64,000 bases of DNA from Pedococcus_A sp963730585 (GTDB taxonomy: Bacteria > Actinomycetota > Actinomycetes > Actinomycetales > Dermatophilaceae). Numbering within the stretch: the stretch's first letter is position 1; each line of letters opens with the position of its first letter. The stretch covers positions 196,172 to 260,171 of the forward strand of contig CAVSSL010000013.1 in the NCBI GenBank assembly GCA_963730585.1, read 5' to 3'. Positions 22,547 through 31,695 of the stretch are shown one piece after another. The notes under the pieces were generated by a model. That model saw only the letters and a list, made by a program, of their open reading frames with translations, was not told where the DNA came from and did not search any database. A program made the position numbers and the translations under genes.

Positions 22547-24280
22547 TCAGACGTGCTCGAGAGCACCCGGTCGCTGGGCCAGCTCGTCCTCGGCGTACTC
22601 GACCATCGGCATGCCACCCAGGCCCACGGCCAGCGGAGTGCGGTGGTAGCCGTGGAAGGTCATCATCCCGCCGGAGAGAAACGCGACGTCGTCGAAGCCG
22701 TTCTGCTTCAGCACGCAGTAGGCGATGTAGCTGCGGAACCCCGAGCGGCAGTAGGTGTAGACCGGCTTGTCCCGCGGGACCTCGTCAAGCCGCTGGCGCA
22801 GCTCGGTGTACGGGATGAGGACTGCCTCGGGGATGTGCCACGCGTCGTACTCGGCCTGGGTACGCGTGTCCAGGATGGTCACCTGGTCGGCGCAGGCCGG
22901 GTAGTCCTCGGGGTACCAGAGGTCGATGTCACCCCGCAGCAGGTTCGCGCCGAGGAAGCCGGCCATGTTGACCGGGTCCTTCGCCGACCCGTAGGGCGGT
23001 GCGTAGGCGAGCTCGAGGTGCTCGAGGTCATAGACGGTCATGCCCGCGCGAACGGCGACGGCGAGCACGTCGATGCGCTTGTCGACCCCGTCCCAGCCGA
23101 GCACCTGTCCGCCGAGGAGACGGCCGTCATCGGGCGCGAAGAGGACCTTGAGGAACAGCGGTGCGGTGCCGGGGTAGTAGGCGGCGTGGCCGTTGTGGTG
23201 GTCGTACACCTTGCGGTAGTCGATGCCAGCCGCGCGCAGCTCGGTCTCGGTCATGCCGGTGCCGCCGGCGGTCATGTCGAAGACCTTGACCACTGCGGTC
23301 CCCTGGGTGCCGCGGTAGCTGCTGTCGCGACCGGCGATGGTGTCGGCGGCGATGCGGCCCTGCCGGTTCGCAGGCCCGGCCAGCATCGACAGCACGGGCT
23401 CACCAGTCATGAAGTGGGGCGTCTCAACGGCGTCGCCGGCAGCCAGGATGTCAGGGGCAGAGGTGCGCATGTGCGCGTCGACGACGATGCCGCCTCGTGG
23501 GCCGATCTCCAGTCCGGCGTCGCGAGCCAGGTCGACCTTGGGTCGGGCGCCAGCGGCCATCACGACGACGTCCGCCTCGACCGACGTGCCGTCGGAGAGG
23601 TCGAGCACGAGCCGGTCCTGAGGCGTCCGGCGGACCGCTGTGGCTGACGTGCCCAACCGCAGGTCCACGTCGTGGGTGGTCACGTGGTAGTCGAGGATGC
23701 GGGTCAGCTCGGGATCGAGCCAGGGCATGAGCCGCTCGGTGCGCTCGACGACCGTGGTCTTCAGACCGCGGGCCCGGAACGCCTCGGTGAGCTCGAGCCC
23801 GATGTAGCTGCCCCCCACCACGGCAGCGCTGGTGGCGCCCTTCTCGAGCTGGGCGATGATGTGGTCCATGTCCGGGATGTTGCGCAGCACGTCCACGCGC
23901 GGATCGTCGGCACCGGGGATGGGAGGACGCATCGGCTCGGCCCCGAGGCAGAGCACCAGCGTGTCGTAGGACTCCCGGTAGGTGCGGCCCTGCGCGTCGT
24001 CGCGCACCTCGACCTCCTTGGCGTCCCGGTCGATCCCGGTGACCAGCTGCCCGGTTCGGACGTCGAGGCGCAGGCTCTTGGCCAGGCTCTCCGGCGTCTG
24101 CAGGAGCAGGCTGTCGCGCTCGGGGATCTCCCCGCCGATGTGGTACGGCAGTCCGCAGTTGGCGAACGAGACGTAGTGGTCTCGCTCGAGGATGACGATC
24201 TCTGCGGACTCGTCCAGCCGACGCAGCCTGGCCCCCGTCGACGCGCCCGCTGCCACCCCTCCAACGATCACGGTCTTCAT
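22547..24280 (-). CDS. CoA-disulfide/persulfide reductase with C-terminal rhodanese domain
   Basis: A 577-residue flavoprotein. Residues about 1-450 are a pyridine-nucleotide disulfide oxidoreductase of the CoADR/NADH peroxidase group: FAD motif VIVGGVAAGAS, the redox Cys42 in SFANCGLPYHIGG, and a NAD(P) domain. Residues about 470-565 are a rhodanese (VTILDTRTQAEYDAWHIPEA) with YTYCRSGFRS, Cys511. CoADR-RHD enzymes reduce CoA persulfide or polysulfide with NAD(P)H. ATG 24280 has AGGAGGAG upstream. It is followed by zwf in the same unit, and complements the persulfide dioxygenase at 13 kb: one oxidises and the other reduces sulfane sulfur. Confidence 0.9.
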   Translation of the reverse strand: MKTVIVGGVAAGASTGARLRRLDESAEIVILERDHYVSFANCGLPYHIGGEIPERDSLLLQTPESLAKSLRLDVRTGQLVTGIDRDAKEVEVRDDAQGRTYRESYDTLVLCLGAEPMRPPIPGADDPRVDVLRNIPDMDHIIAQLEKGATSAAVVGGSYIGLELTEAFRARGLKTTVVERTERLMPWLDPELTRILDYHVTTHDVDLRLGTSATAVRRTPQDRLVLDLSDGTSVEADVVVMAAGARPKVDLARDAGLEIGPRGGIVVDAHMRTSAPDILAAGDAVETPHFMTGEPVLSMLAGPANRQGRIAADTIAGRDSSYRGTQGTAVVKVFDMTAGGTGMTETELRAAGIDYRKVYDHHNGHAAYYPGTAPLFLKVLFAPDDGRLLGGQVLGWDGVDKRIDVLAVAVRAGMTVYDLEHLELAYAPPYGSAKDPVNMAGFLGANLLRGDIDLWYPEDYPACADQVTILDTRTQAEYDAWHIPEAVLIPYTELRQRLDEVPRDKPVYTYCRSGFRSYIAYCVLKQNGFDDVAFLSGGMMTFHGYHRTPLAVGLGGMPMVEYAEDELAQRPGALEHV

Positions 24281-24580
24281 CGGTTCTCCTCCTGGGTAGG
24301 CACACGGCGGTGGGCACACTGCCCTGCTGTCCTTCCTACGTGCACGGGGTGTGGCCCCACCTCATCCATGACGGAGTATTCGCTCCGGGATCTCGGCCGC
24401 TGGGCCAGGTGAGCGCTGCGGCATCAGTACCCGGCAGCGGTCGGCCCGGCAGGGACCTTGGCCTCTGCCCCCCACCCACGGGGGGCTGCCTAGCGTGAGT
24501 CAAGGGTCCCAAGTCGTGAGTGCGGCCCTCCTGGAGCCGGGCTTGCGAAAAGGCGGCATCCAGGCAGAAGGCGGGAAACG
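24281..24580. other. 300-bp intergenic region, divergent promoters
   Basis: This gap separates the leftward CoADR-rhodanese gene from the rightward DUF4386 gene, so promoters for both should lie here. I see no convincing reading frame and no TACCC/GGGTA operator or TGAAGAT box. A GC hairpin is at 24467-24486. Confidence 0.5.
24467..24486. repeat. GC-rich hairpin in intergenic region
   Basis: GCCCCCC (24467-24473) and GGGGGGC (24480-24486) form a perfect 7-bp stem with a 6-nt loop, 95 nt before the DUF4386 start. It could be an operator or attenuator; there is no T-run. Confidence 0.35.
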
Positions 24581-25303
24581 ATGAAGCGCTACAGAGGAAA
24601 CGCGATCGCGGTGGGGCTCCTGCTCATCGCGTGCACCGCAAGCAGCATTCTCAGCGCCGTCCCCTTGGGCTCGACTCTCGATGATCCCGACTACCTCGCC
24701 ACGGTGGCGACAAGCGACAGCCGCGTGGTCCTGACGGCGCTCATCGAGTTCGTCTGGGCCGCAACGGGCGCGGGCATCGCGATCGGCCTGTACCCGGTCA
24801 TCCGGAGGCGCAACCGCGCCCTGGCTCTTGGCTCTGTCGCGGGCCGAGTCGTCGAGGGGGTGTTCGTCCTGATCGGGACGCTCAGCCTGCTGGTGCTGCT
24901 GAGCGTGAGCCAGGAGTCGCTGGCGGCAGGATCCCCAGCGTCAACGTTCCAGGCCACCGGCGACGCGTTGCTCGCAGTACGCGACTGGGTGCACGGGTTT
25001 GTCGGGCTGCTCGCCTTCCTCACCGGAGCCCTCCTGTACTACTACGTGCTCTACAGGACGAGACTCGTTCCCCGGTGGCTCTCCGGCTGGGGTCTTGCTG
25101 CGGGCGCCCTGTCCTTGGTGGCCACGGTCTACTCCGGGTTCACCCAGGACTTCGGCTTCTCGACGCTCAACACCGTGTTCAACATGCCGTTGGCGCTCCA
25201 GGAGATGGTCTTGGCGGTGTGGTTGCTGGCCAGAGGGTTCAGCCCGTCAGTGGCCGATGCGGACGACGAGCAGATCGGCCACGCGACCTTGGTCGAGATC
25301 TGA
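24581..25303 (+). CDS. DUF4386-family membrane protein
   Basis: A 240-residue membrane protein with about six hydrophobic segments (near 8-28, 45-72, 80-105, 130-152, 165-185 and 190-215) and short charged loops. The pattern (Arg/Asn-rich loop YPVIRRRNRALALG after helix two, then VVEGVFVLIGTLSLL) matches DUF4386 integral membrane proteins of unknown function. It stands alone between the persulfide region and the conserved ychF block. I see no catalytic motif. Confidence 0.75.
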   Translation: MKRYRGNAIAVGLLLIACTASSILSAVPLGSTLDDPDYLATVATSDSRVVLTALIEFVWAATGAGIAIGLYPVIRRRNRALALGSVAGRVVEGVFVLIGTLSLLVLLSVSQESLAAGSPASTFQATGDALLAVRDWVHGFVGLLAFLTGALLYYYVLYRTRLVPRWLSGWGLAAGALSLVATVYSGFTQDFGFSTLNTVFNMPLALQEMVLAVWLLARGFSPSVADADDEQIGHATLVEI

Positions 25304-25368
25304 CTCGCCGAGCGCGTCAGTGCCCCACGGGCAGGTCGCAGGTCGCTGACCTGCGGTGATGGCGTGTT

Positions 25369-26454
<1,086 letters not shown>

Positions 26455-26466
26455 AAGGAGAGGATT

Positions 26467-27345
26467 CTACCGGCGCGGCGACGTCGCCCGAGCCAGCTGC
26501 CGCGACAGGGCGACCAGCCGGCCCTCGCTGTCCCACACCTCGGCGTCCTCCTCGAGGTAGCCCCCGGACAGCGTGCGGCTGGTGAGGTTGACCCGCAGCC
26601 ACCCGGGCGCGGGGCGGCACCGCACGTGGGCTGTGAGCTCCAGCGTCGGCGTCCAGCCGGGCAGGCCGAGCTCGAAGGCCACCGGGGGCAGGGCGTCGAC
26701 CGCCAGCAGGAGCAGCAGGGGGTCGGGCTCGCGCCCGTCGGCCATCCGGAACCAACCCCGGATGACCCCGTTGCCCGAGGGCTTGCCCACCGCCCAGCCG
26801 GTCGTGGCCGGGTCGAGCCGCAGGTCGAGCCGCTCGAGCAGCGAGGCGTGCTTGAGGAACTCCGGCGGTGCCTGCGCGGCGGACACGCACGCGTCCGGCT
26901 CGGGCAGCTCCGGTGGGGTCGCGGTGGTGCTGGCGTCGCCGTCCACGGACCCGAGGTCGCCGTACGTCGCCAGCACCCGCACCCGCTCGACCTCCCCACC
27001 TGTGCCGTCGTCCTGGAGCAGGGACGCCTGCCCCGTGGACACGGCCCGTCCCCGTCGCACCGCCTGGGTCCGCACCGTGACCGGACCGGGTGCACCGGGA
27101 GTGAGGAAGTAGGCGCTGATGGCCATGGGGTCGGAGTGCCCCGGTATGCCGTCGGCGGACGTCTCGCCCAGCTCGCGCCTCAGCGCGTGGCCGGCGAGCG
27201 CGAGGAGCAGGCCGCCGTTGACGCCGCCACCGATGCGCCACCCCTCTCCCAAGGTGCCGCGGTAGGTGCCGGCCGAGCCCGTGCCGGCCTCGGCCCGCGC
27301 GGGCTCCAGCGCGATCTCACGGTCGAACTCGCTCTGAGCGGGCAT
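26467..27345 (-). CDS. Thioesterase-family protein (tandem hot-dog, TesB-like)
   Basis: A 292-residue protein resembling acyl-CoA thioesterase II: two hot-dog halves, the first with GGGVNGGLLLALAGHAL and PMAISAYFLTPGAPGPV (about residues 40-125), the second with TGWAVGKPSGNG and a C-terminal LEEDAEVWDSEGRLVALSRQ, typical of acyl-CoA thioesterases. It probably hydrolyses an acyl-CoA, substrate unknown. ATG 27345 is backed by AGGAGG 5 nt upstream. It precedes ychF by 12 nt, so the two may be co-transcribed. Confidence 0.82.
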   Translation of the reverse strand: MPAQSEFDREIALEPARAEAGTGSAGTYRGTLGEGWRIGGGVNGGLLLALAGHALRRELGETSADGIPGHSDPMAISAYFLTPGAPGPVTVRTQAVRRGRAVSTGQASLLQDDGTGGEVERVRVLATYGDLGSVDGDASTTATPPELPEPDACVSAAQAPPEFLKHASLLERLDLRLDPATTGWAVGKPSGNGVIRGWFRMADGREPDPLLLLLAVDALPPVAFELGLPGWTPTLELTAHVRCRPAPGWLRVNLTSRTLSGGYLEEDAEVWDSEGRLVALSRQLARATSPRR

Positions 27346-27448
27346 CACGCCTCCTGGCTGCGCTGACAACGGGCCGGACGAGGCCCTCGCACAGTCTGCA
27401 CCGGCACCGGCCGCCGTCCCCGCGGGGGTCAAGGCCGCGTCGCGAGGG

Positions 27449-29872
27449 TCAGGGCGCGGTCGTCTCAGCCACGGCTGTGGCGGTCGCCTCCTCCGTCGGG
27501 GAGGCAGAGGCGGTCTCGGTCGGGGAGGGCGTGGTGGTGCCGGAGTCCTCCGGCTCGGCCGTGGAGGTCGAGGTCGCCGTGGAGGTCGCGGTCGCCGTGG
27601 CCGTCGAGCCGGGCGCCGTGGCTCCGTCGGTCGGTTCCGGGGCCACCGTCCCGGTGGTGCCGGCGGCCGGGCTGGTGGCGCTCGGCTCCCCCGTTGCCGT
27701 CCCGTGGGGGGCCGAGGGGGTCGACGTCGAGGACGAGGAGGACGACGGGTCGACACCCAGGACGGTCAGGATCTGCTGCTCGTAGTCGGTCAGCCGTGCC
27801 TGGATCTCTGACAGGGGAAGGTCCTCCAGGCTCGCGCCGAACGCCGCGATCTCCTGCCAGAGCGCCTCCAGCTCGGCCATGGTGGCCGCGTCGAGCGCCT
27901 CCGGCACGCTGACGACGAGCTGCCGGGCCACCGCCGTGGTCACGCACTCGACGCACGCGTAGTTGACCGCGCCGGACAGGTTCTGCGGCACCACGACGTC
28001 GGCCGACCCCAGGACGAGGACCACCTGGAACGCCACCGCGACTGTGCGGCAGCCTGTGCAGCTCGCAAGGGCGTAGGCCTCGTTGGTGTTGAGGACGGTG
28101 TCGTCGTCGGCCCAGACGAGCGCGAAGGCGACGTCGTAGACGGTGCTGCCGTCAGTGGTGTTGACCGCGAGGGCCTGGTTGTCACCCTCACCCGGGGGTA
28201 GTGGTCGGTTGAACGGGAACACCCAGGTCGGTGCGGCTTGCCCGGCTCCGGGATCGCTGGCGTCGCCCGACGCCTCGCCGGCGTCTGCCCCGTGACGAGG
28301 CACCAGCACGACGGCCAGCTGCGGGTCGTCGGCAGAGGGCAGGTCGGCGTCCGCGGGCCAGATCGTCCGCGCACTTCCTCCGCGTCCCTCGACGAGGCCT
28401 GACGGCGTCGCGCTGCGCAGCGAGGTCGGCAGCACGTCCTGCACGACACCGCGCTCGTAGGGACGGATCGGCCGGTAGGTGCCGGCGTCGGGCCACCAGG
28501 CCCAGGCCAGGCCGGCGACGACTGCGGCCGCGACGGCCCCGGCCACCGCGCGACGACCCGGCCGCCCCTCGGTCGCCCGCCAGGCGCGTCGCGCCACCTG
28601 GGTGGCGGTGCGCCCGAGGATGAGCAGGGTGCCCATGGTGGGAAAGGCGATGGCCACGAGCGACAGCACCCGCACGCCCACCCCGGCGACGTCGCCCTGG
28701 CCGAACTGCTCGGCCAGCAGTGACGCCTGCTCCGACAGGCTGTGTGCCGCGGTGCCGAGCAGCCTCGGCAGGGCCAGCACCATGAGCACGAGCGTGCCTG
28801 CGAGCACGGGCACCACCACGAGCACCCACGTCGTGACGACGGCGCGCGCCCACGGCTTGAGCACCGACGCCTCGGGCGACCTCCAGCGCCCGGGGAGCAG
28901 GCCCTTCAGGGTCGGCCCGATGCGGTGGTAGAGGTCGGGGACCCCCGTGACGTCCGCCAGCACGTGGTAGCCGTCGAACCGCACGAGAGGAGCCAGCTGG
29001 CGCAGCATCTGCAGCACCTGGGTCGCGATGATGAGCAGGACGGCGTCCCACCGGGTCGCCCACCACACCCCGAACATGACGAGGGCGACGATGGCGTTGA
29101 AGTACAGCCCGCCGAGGTCGGTGCGCACGCGGCCGGCCCGCCCCAGGCGGTAGCTGTCGGTGACGTCGGTGTAGAACGCCGGCCACACGAGATAGAGGCC
29201 GGTGCCCATCGCACCGGGCGTGGCGCCGCCGTATCGTGCCGCCGACGCGTGACCGAACTCGTGGAAGCCGGCGGAGACGACCGTCAGCGCGAAGACGACG
29301 AGCAGCAGCACCGGCTGGTCGAACGCCTGGTGCGTCGCCGAGGCCAGCCCCTTCCCGAACAGCACCCAGCCGCAGACCGCGACGAACGCGACGCAGACGA
29401 CGGCCACCACCACCGGGGCGAACAGCCGGGCGAACGGCGCCGTCACGCGGTTGGTGACGTCGGGGTCGGAGACGACATAGCGAAACCGCAACGCCAGCAA
29501 CGGGTTCGAGCGCTTCAGCACGGGCTCGGACCCGTCGGCGCGCTGGAGCGCTCCGAGCGTCCGCAGTCGCTCGCACAGCGTCTGCACGTTCTCGGCCGTG
29601 ACCTGCCGGCCGACCGCCGGCCCGACGACGGCAGCGATCTCGCCGTGGTCCCGCCGACCGTCCACCGCCGCCAGCACGGCATACAGCAGTGGCGTCAGCG
29701 TCATGGTCTGGCCGTCGCCCCGGCGCACCAGGGACGGCGGCTCCTTGTAGCCGGACCCCGGGATCTCGCCGATCAGCTCGAGCCCGGAGGCCCGCACCGG
29801 CACGTCGGCCGGCGACGCTGCGGGGGCAGCGTCGCCGGTCGTCGTGCCACTCGCCTCGTGGAGGGCACTCAC
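27449..29872 (-). CDS. M50-type membrane metalloprotease with PqqD-like domain and S/T-rich tail
   Basis: An 807-residue protein. Residues about 45-115 resemble the PqqD-like peptide-binding fold (TLTPLLYAVLAAVDGRRDHG). Several membrane helices from about 150 carry HEFGHA at 204-209, the zinc site of M50 intramembrane proteases, and a partner motif VRFDGYHVLAD near 298-307. Residues about 445-465 are a further helix, then an outer domain with CTGC (605-608) and CVEC (640-643), and a Ser/Thr/Pro tail (710-807) like a cell-wall spacer. The GTG start lies 6 nt after the stop of the repeat-protein gene, so they are translationally coupled. The pairing suggests that the protease handles or exports the repeat protein. 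No transporter or radical enzyme is adjacent. Confidence 0.8.
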   Translation of the reverse strand: MSALHEASGTTTGDAAPAASPADVPVRASGLELIGEIPGSGYKEPPSLVRRGDGQTMTLTPLLYAVLAAVDGRRDHGEIAAVVGPAVGRQVTAENVQTLCERLRTLGALQRADGSEPVLKRSNPLLALRFRYVVSDPDVTNRVTAPFARLFAPVVVAVVCVAFVAVCGWVLFGKGLASATHQAFDQPVLLLVVFALTVVSAGFHEFGHASAARYGGATPGAMGTGLYLVWPAFYTDVTDSYRLGRAGRVRTDLGGLYFNAIVALVMFGVWWATRWDAVLLIIATQVLQMLRQLAPLVRFDGYHVLADVTGVPDLYHRIGPTLKGLLPGRWRSPEASVLKPWARAVVTTWVLVVVPVLAGTLVLMVLALPRLLGTAAHSLSEQASLLAEQFGQGDVAGVGVRVLSLVAIAFPTMGTLLILGRTATQVARRAWRATEGRPGRRAVAGAVAAAVVAGLAWAWWPDAGTYRPIRPYERGVVQDVLPTSLRSATPSGLVEGRGGSARTIWPADADLPSADDPQLAVVLVPRHGADAGEASGDASDPGAGQAAPTWVFPFNRPLPPGEGDNQALAVNTTDGSTVYDVAFALVWADDDTVLNTNEAYALASCTGCRTVAVAFQVVLVLGSADVVVPQNLSGAVNYACVECVTTAVARQLVVSVPEALDAATMAELEALWQEIAAFGASLEDLPLSEIQARLTDYEQQILTVLGVDPSSSSSSTSTPSAPHGTATGEPSATSPAAGTTGTVAPEPTDGATAPGSTATATATSTATSTSTAEPEDSGTTTPSPTETASASPTEEATATAVAETTAP

Positions 29873-29878
29873 GCCGCG

Positions 29879-30553
29879 CTACTGGGTGATGTCCGACGTC
29901 TGGTTGGTCGTGGCCTCGGCGTCGGCGTCGATGTCCTGGGTGATGATCGCGTCCTGCTGGGCGATCGCCGTGGCGTCCGAGTCGACCGAGGCCACGTTGG
30001 CCGCGACAGCCGCGTCGATCGGCGCGGCGACGTTGGCGTTGGCCGCGACGGCGCCGCCGATGGGGGCCGCGATGTCGAGGTCGGCGGCGAGGTCGACGTC
30101 CACGTCGAGCAGGTCGCCGTCGAGCACGGACCCCGTGTCGGTCGGGTCGGTCGCGTCGACGCCGGTGCCCGAGTCGGTGGTCCCGTCCGTCGTACCGCCG
30201 TCGGTGGCGCTGTCCGTGCCGGACAGGTCGCCCGTCTGGTCGATGGCGCTGTCCTGGTTGCCCTCCGCCACGGCCTCGCCGGTGATGCCCTGGTCGATCA
30301 TCACGCCCTGGTCCGCGAGCGCCTGGGCCTGCGAACCGCTGGAGAGCACGTTGGCCCCCACGGCGGCGTCGATGGGGGCGGCCACGTTGGCGTTGGCGGC
30401 CACCGCGAGGTCGATGGGCGCGGCGGCGTCGAGCCCGAGGTCGAGGTCGGCGTTGAGGTCGAGGAGGCTGATGACCTCCTTGTCGGGAAGGGCGGTGCCG
30501 CCCTCGGCAGCCAGCTCCTCGTCGGACAGCGGTTGCAGCTCTGCGTCGCTCAT
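29879..30553 (-). CDS. Acidic two-repeat protein with double-glycine-like leader
   Basis: A 224-residue, highly acidic, Ala/Asp/Thr-rich protein with no Cys and no Sec signal. The N-terminus contains LSDEELAAEGG (9-19), which fits the LSxxELxxxxGG pattern of double-glycine export leaders, then TALPDKEVISLLDLNAD. Two copies of a roughly 70-residue unit follow (about 34-106 and 153-224), each with AAPI..AVAANANVAAPIDAAV.ANV, then an Ala/Gln-rich helix and a closing Asn-Gln. A Thr/Gly/Asp linker separates them. I do not recognise a named family. Starts at ATG 30553. The M50 protease gene begins 6 nt after its stop, so it is probably the protease's substrate or partner. Confidence 0.72.
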   Translation of the reverse strand: MSDAELQPLSDEELAAEGGTALPDKEVISLLDLNADLDLGLDAAAPIDLAVAANANVAAPIDAAVGANVLSSGSQAQALADQGVMIDQGITGEAVAEGNQDSAIDQTGDLSGTDSATDGGTTDGTTDSGTGVDATDPTDTGSVLDGDLLDVDVDLAADLDIAAPIGGAVAANANVAAPIDAAVAANVASVDSDATAIAQQDAIITQDIDADAEATTNQTSDITQ

Positions 30554-30742
30554 CGTTCTCCCCTGCTCCTCCCGCGCGGGATCACCGCGCAGACGTGGTT
30601 CGAAGCTCTCCTGTCGTTCGACGCTGCTTCCCCGGCTCGCGTCGGCAGTTCCGGAGCCTGGGGCGACCCCGAGACCCACCACTCGAACGACGAGCGGGTT
30701 CGCGTCACCCACCCAACGACAGGCGACGGAGGGGTTACGCCG

Positions 30743-31672
30743 TCACAGGGCCGGAAGGCCGTCCTCGAGGTATGCCGTGGGGCCGGCGTGCGTGGACAGG
30801 AAGGCCAGCAGCCGCTGGTTGTAGGGTGCGACGCGCTCCTCGAGCTCCTCCTCGCCGACCCAGTGCAGCGCACGAATCTCCCTCGGCTGCAACACTGTTC
30901 GCGCGAGGAGATCGGTGTCTGCCACGCCGAGGTCGAAGACGAAGACGGTCGCGTCGGTCCAGCCGCGCCACGGCGGGAGCCAGTTGACCGCCAGCAGCCC
31001 CTGGGGGCGCACCTCCAGGCCGAGCTCCTCACGCACCTCGCGCACCAGGCATTCCGAGGGCGACTCGGTCGGGTCCACCACCCCACCGGGGAGATCCCAT
31101 TCGCCCTTGTAGGTGAGCTCGCAGAGCAGCACCTGCCTGTCGGCGTTGCGCAGCACGCCCTGGGCGATGGCGCGCTTGGTGGGCAGCGTGGAGTTCAGGA
31201 TCCCGATGAAGCCCTCCCGGGTCTGCGGGTCCGGGTCGTCGCGCAGCCGTCCGAGCACGACGGTGTCGTGCCGCTGGTCACCCAGCGTGGTGTTGCCGCG
31301 CATGAGCCCCTCACGGCGCAGCCCGGCGCGGTGGGCCACCCTCAGGGAGGCGCGATTCAACGGGTTCACGTGGGCCTCGACCCGCTCGAGCCCGAGCTGG
31401 TCGAAGGCGAACCGCACCAGCAGCCGCACGGCCCGCGAGGCCAGCCCCCTACCGCGGTAGGGCTCGTCGACCGCCCAGGTCAGGTCCCCGACGTGGTGGT
31501 CACGCAGCTCCACCCCGACCGACCCCACGGGCCGGCCCTCCCATTCGCAGACGAAGCGCAGCTGTTCCGGCGCGGGGTCGTCAGGGCCGCACGCCCGCAG
31601 CACGAGGTCGCCGTCACGCAGGCGGGGCTGCTCGGAGCAGGGACATGCCGCCAGCCTACGGCGGGCTGTCAC
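30743..31672 (-). CDS. GNAT acetyltransferase - NUDIX hydrolase fusion
   Basis: A 309-residue two-domain protein. The N-terminal half (about 25-150) is a GNAT N-acetyltransferase with the acetyl-CoA loop DEPYRGRGLASRAVRLL and the later VEAHVNPLNRASLRVAHRAG typical of RimJ/RimL-type enzymes. The C-terminal half (about 170-300) is a NUDIX domain with a complete box from GGVVDP to REVREELGL (Gx5Ex7REUxEExGU). So one polypeptide may acetylate an amine and hydrolyse a nucleoside-diphosphate derivative; substrates are unknown. The start is uncertain. GTG 31672 gives a full GNAT N-terminus and leaves only 23 nt before the divergent rmuC start. Confidence 0.82.
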   Translation of the reverse strand: MTARRRLAACPCSEQPRLRDGDLVLRACGPDDPAPEQLRFVCEWEGRPVGSVGVELRDHHVGDLTWAVDEPYRGRGLASRAVRLLVRFAFDQLGLERVEAHVNPLNRASLRVAHRAGLRREGLMRGNTTLGDQRHDTVVLGRLRDDPDPQTREGFIGILNSTLPTKRAIAQGVLRNADRQVLLCELTYKGEWDLPGGVVDPTESPSECLVREVREELGLEVRPQGLLAVNWLPPWRGWTDATVFVFDLGVADTDLLARTVLQPREIRALHWVGEEELEERVAPYNQRLLAFLSTHAGPTAYLEDGLPAL

Positions 31673-31695
31673 CGGTCGCTGGCAGGGTCTGCGGC

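Noticed and set aside
24310..24498. 62-codon plus-strand frame in the intergenic gap
   Set aside because: No RBS, poor codon bias, Pro/Gly/Ser-rich; probably non-coding.
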